Positions 3,482-5,633 of a stretch of DNA of 5,633 nt are shown piece by piece (position 1 is the stretch's first letter; each line of letters begins with the position of its first letter). The notes under the pieces were generated by a model, which worked only from the letters and a program-made list of their open reading frames with translations, did no database searches and was not told the origin of the DNA. The DNA is from an uncultured Bacteroidota bacterium (GTDB taxonomy: Bacteria > Bacteroidota > Bacteroidia > Flavobacteriales > Flavobacteriaceae): the NCBI GenBank assembly GCA_903920835.1, contig CAIXNQ010000050.1, positions 1 through 5,633 of the forward strand, read 5' to 3'. A program made the translations under genes and the position numbers.

Positions 3482-5633
3482 ATGAAAAAATCTATTTTTT
3501 TAATACTGTTCGCCATAGTTGGTTTTCAGTATGCGCTAGCGCAAAGTTTTACTAGCGGTGGTTTAAAATACAATATCACTTCTACCACCACCGTAGAAGT
3601 TGCCAATCAAAACCGCACGGCCACTGGCAGCATTACGATTCCAAATCAAGTTACTTACAACAGTACGGTCTATGCGGTATCTCGCATTGGCGATAGTGCT
3701 TTTGCCTATACCGTTGCTTTAACATCGGTAGTTATTCCGAGCTCGGTAACAATTATAGGACCTACTGCTTTCAGGAACTGTTCTCGTTTAACATCCATTT
3801 CTATTCCGAACACAGTGACCAGTCTTGGTTCTTATTCTTTTTATGGGTGTTCTAGTTTACCATCTATTGCGCTTCCAAACGCTGTAACCAGCATTGGCGC
3901 TTATGCTTTTACTTTTTGCTCCTCTTTAACATCTATCACTATTCCAAACCAGGTTACGGCAATTAACGAAAACACTTTTTACTACTGTTCTACTTTAGCA
4001 ACAGTAAATTTGCCAAGCACCATAACAAGCATTGGTACCTCTGCTTTTGAAAATTGTTCAAATTTAGCATCGATTAACATTCCGAATGCCTTAACCACCA
4101 TTGGAGATAGTGCTTTTGCGAGTTGCTATAGTTTAACTTCGGCAGCAATTCCAAATACCGTAACTAGTATTGGTGAATATGCTTATTACGGTTGTTCAGG
4201 TTTAACCACCATAAATATTCCCAACGCAATAACAAGCATTGCTACTTCTACTTTTGAACTTTGTTCAAATTTATCAGCAGTTACTATTCCAAATGCGTTA
4301 ACAACCATTGGTGATAGTGCTTTTTTGAGTTGTAATAATTTAACATCAATCACAATTCCAAACACCGTAACCAATATTGGGAATAATGCTTTTTATGGCT
4401 GTTCTGGTTTAGCATTAGTGGTTTGTAATATCACGGTTCCTTTGGCCATAGATGGGTCTGTTTTTGATGGAGTAAATCAAGGGAGTTGTAGTTTATCAGT
4501 TCCCTCTGGCAGTGTGGCCGACTATCAAGTGGCGGCTGTTTGGCAGAATTTTTCTCCTATTACGAGTCCAAATTCAATTCCATCGCCTACAATGCGCTCC
4601 ACCTATTGCGGAACTACACTGTTAGCGCTAAATTCTCAGATTCCATTTACATATTACGCCTCTGCGCAACAATATAGTTTTGAAGTTTCAGCTTATGGTG
4701 CGGTTATTGGAACCTATACAACAACTAAAAACAATTTTGATTTGGTTAAAATTTCTGGTAGCACTTATGCTACAACTTATTCAATTAGAGCAAAAATACA
4801 GTTAGGGGGCGTTTGGGGAACGTATGGAATTGCCTGCAACATCAATACGCCAGTTGTGTCGGCTTCGTCTGTGCCAATGACCAGAGTTAATGAGGCGTTT
4901 AGCGGCGTTACGTTGCCTTTCTTAAACTCCAAAATTCCAGCGAATATTGTTAAAGATGCGACCAGCTATCGTTTTGAAATTACCGCCAACGGCGTTACTT
5001 CAATTTATGATTCTGCAAATTATAACTTCAGACTTACCGATATTGCGGGTGGTGCCGCTTATAACACAAGTTATGCTATCAGAGCTGCAGGTTTAGTTAA
5101 CGGCACTTATGGCAACTATGGTGTCTCAACAATAGTAAACACGCCTGTTTTGAGTGCTGCGGCAATCTCAACAATCAAAATCAATACCCCTTTCTGCGGT
5201 GCAACATTAGCCGACAATAATTCTAAAATTCCTGCCGAAGTGCTAACTACAGCAACAGGTTACCGTTTTGAAATCACTTCAAACGGAACAACAGTAGTTT
5301 ATGATTCGGCAGTTTATAATTTCAAATTGTCACAAACAGGAATTACTGTTGCTGCTGCAACTACCTATTCAATTAGAGTAGCTGCATTAATAAACGGTGT
5401 TTATGGCAACTATGGTGCCTCTTGCGATGTAACTACTCCAGCGATAGCAGGTGGTGCAAAAACAATTGCAAACAACAACAATGAGTTTAGCGCTGTAGCT
5501 TATCCAAACCCGTTTGACAATACATTTGCTTTGAAAGTAAACGGAAGTAAAGAAGCTATCAACATCACTGTTTATGACATGATGGGCAAATTAGTTGAAA
5601 CTAAAGAAGTAAATTCAACAGAAGTTGAAAATG
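3482..5633 (+). CDS. Secreted BspA-type leucine-rich-repeat protein with T9SS sorting domain (3' partial)
   Basis: The frame is open from ATG 3482 to the window edge (717 codons). Residues 1-20 form a signal peptide (MKKSIFLILFAIVGFQYALA, cut before Q21) for Sec export. Ten 23-residue BspA/LRR_5-type repeats occupy residues 80-309 (pattern LTSITIPNTVTSIGxxAFxxCSx), preceded by a partial one. A capping segment follows with the usual VPSGSVADYQVAAVWQNFSPI-like linker (about 339-360). Three 98-residue beta-rich modules cover 360-653. The sequence then enters a type A T9SS sorting domain (about 668 onward: AYPNPFDNTFAL, ITVYDMMGKLVET), whose last strands lie outside the window. The protein should cross the outer membrane by the Por/T9SS system and be anchored or released. 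BspA-type LRR proteins are often adhesins or glycan/protein binders, so binding is inferred; no enzyme domain is seen. The start follows an A-rich leader without Shine-Dalgarno. Confidence 0.92.
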   Translation, partial: MKKSIFLILFAIVGFQYALAQSFTSGGLKYNITSTTTVEVANQNRTATGSITIPNQVTYNSTVYAVSRIGDSAFAYTVALTSVVIPSSVTIIGPTAFRNCSRLTSISIPNTVTSLGSYSFYGCSSLPSIALPNAVTSIGAYAFTFCSSLTSITIPNQVTAINENTFYYCSTLATVNLPSTITSIGTSAFENCSNLASINIPNALTTIGDSAFASCYSLTSAAIPNTVTSIGEYAYYGCSGLTTINIPNAITSIATSTFELCSNLSAVTIPNALTTIGDSAFLSCNNLTSITIPNTVTNIGNNAFYGCSGLALVVCNITVPLAIDGSVFDGVNQGSCSLSVPSGSVADYQVAAVWQNFSPITSPNSIPSPTMRSTYCGTTLLALNSQIPFTYYASAQQYSFEVSAYGAVIGTYTTTKNNFDLVKISGSTYATTYSIRAKIQLGGVWGTYGIACNINTPVVSASSVPMTRVNEAFSGVTLPFLNSKIPANIVKDATSYRFEITANGVTSIYDSANYNFRLTDIAGGAAYNTSYAIRAAGLVNGTYGNYGVSTIVNTPVLSAAAISTIKINTPFCGATLADNNSKIPAEVLTTATGYRFEITSNGTTVVYDSAVYNFKLSQTGITVAAATTYSIRVAALINGVYGNYGASCDVTTPAIAGGAKTIANNNNEFSAVAYPNPFDNTFALKVNGSKEAINITVYDMMGKLVETKEVNSTEVEN
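3719..4408 (+). repeat. Ten 69-bp LRR-coding repeats with a 207-bp super-repeat
   Basis: The leading Leu codon recurs every 69 bp without any indel (residues 80, 103, 126, 149, 172, 195, 218, 241, 264, 287), so ten units fill exactly 690 bp. Units 5-7 (3995-4201) and 8-10 (4202-4408) pair off by type: 5 with 8 (ITSI..S.FE.CSN), 6 with 9 (IPNALTTIGDSAF.SC), 7 with 10 (IPNTVT.IG..A.YGCSG). This indicates a 207-bp tandem duplication of three LRRs. An eleventh, degenerate unit begins at residue 310. Confidence 0.9.
4559..5440 (+). repeat. Three tandem 98-residue beta-rich modules (294-bp period)
   Basis: Residues 360-457, 458-555 and 556-653 are homologous modules of exactly 98 residues, each ending in Thr-Pro. 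Shared landmarks are a [Y/F]-[C/S]-G turn, L...(N/S)S(K/Q)IP, a YxFE(V/I) strand, YxTxYxIR(A/V) or similar, and a G-(T/V)-Y/W-G-(T/N)-YG strand. They look like Ig/Fn3-type surface stalk domains and resemble modules common in flavobacterial T9SS cargo, but I cannot name a family. Modules 1 and 3 carry a matched Cys pair (376/452 and 572/648) that is absent from module 2. Confidence 0.85.

Noticed and set aside
4186..4374. Minus-strand open frame of 62 codons
   Set aside because: It is the antisense shadow of the LRR repeats, lies wholly inside the forward gene, and exists because the 69-bp period keeps one reverse frame open.

Overview
The window looks like chromosomal DNA of a Bacteroidota species, probably Flavobacteriia (Flavobacterium-like). 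The evidence is AT-rich intergenic DNA, a TTG/TAnnTTTG-type promoter, starts without an obvious Shine-Dalgarno sequence, a membrane-embedded AraC-type regulator of the kind common in this group, and a secreted leucine-rich-repeat protein ending in the beginning of a type IX secretion (T9SS) sorting domain.

Layout, left to right. Bases 2-124 are the last 40 codons of an unrecognised gene, followed by AT-rich 'cataattcata' repeats and a strong 18-bp intrinsic terminator (204-243). A putative promoter (272-299) precedes a lone gene (410-1633) for a 407-residue protein with about seven membrane helices and a C-terminal AraC DNA-binding domain. A 627-base AT-rich stretch (1634-2260) has no convincing gene. 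Next comes the most unusual part: a compact array of nine 21-bp tandem repeats (2378-2566), GC-rich against its surroundings and open in all three forward frames. Each unit can also fold as a short imperfect hairpin. The substitution pattern favours a heptad-repeat (LPESFRQ) reading frame, while codon choice rather favours another frame, so coding status is unresolved. It lies just upstream of a 230-residue protein of unknown function (2653-3345), with a helical N-terminal half and a probable fibronectin-III-like C-terminal half. A second AT-rich repeat cluster with an 18-bp inverted repeat (3346-3468) separates this from a large gene (3482 to the window end, 717 codons seen). That gene encodes a signal peptide, ten exact 23-residue BspA-type LRRs, three exact 98-residue modules and a truncated T9SS sorting domain.

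Nothing ties all the genes into one pathway. The AraC regulator appears monocistronic. The repeat array and the 230-residue gene may share a transcript, because no promoter consensus is visible between them. The LRR protein is a probable cell-surface or secreted adhesin-like protein. The best candidate for something undescribed is the pairing of the 21-bp repeat array with the 230-residue protein.
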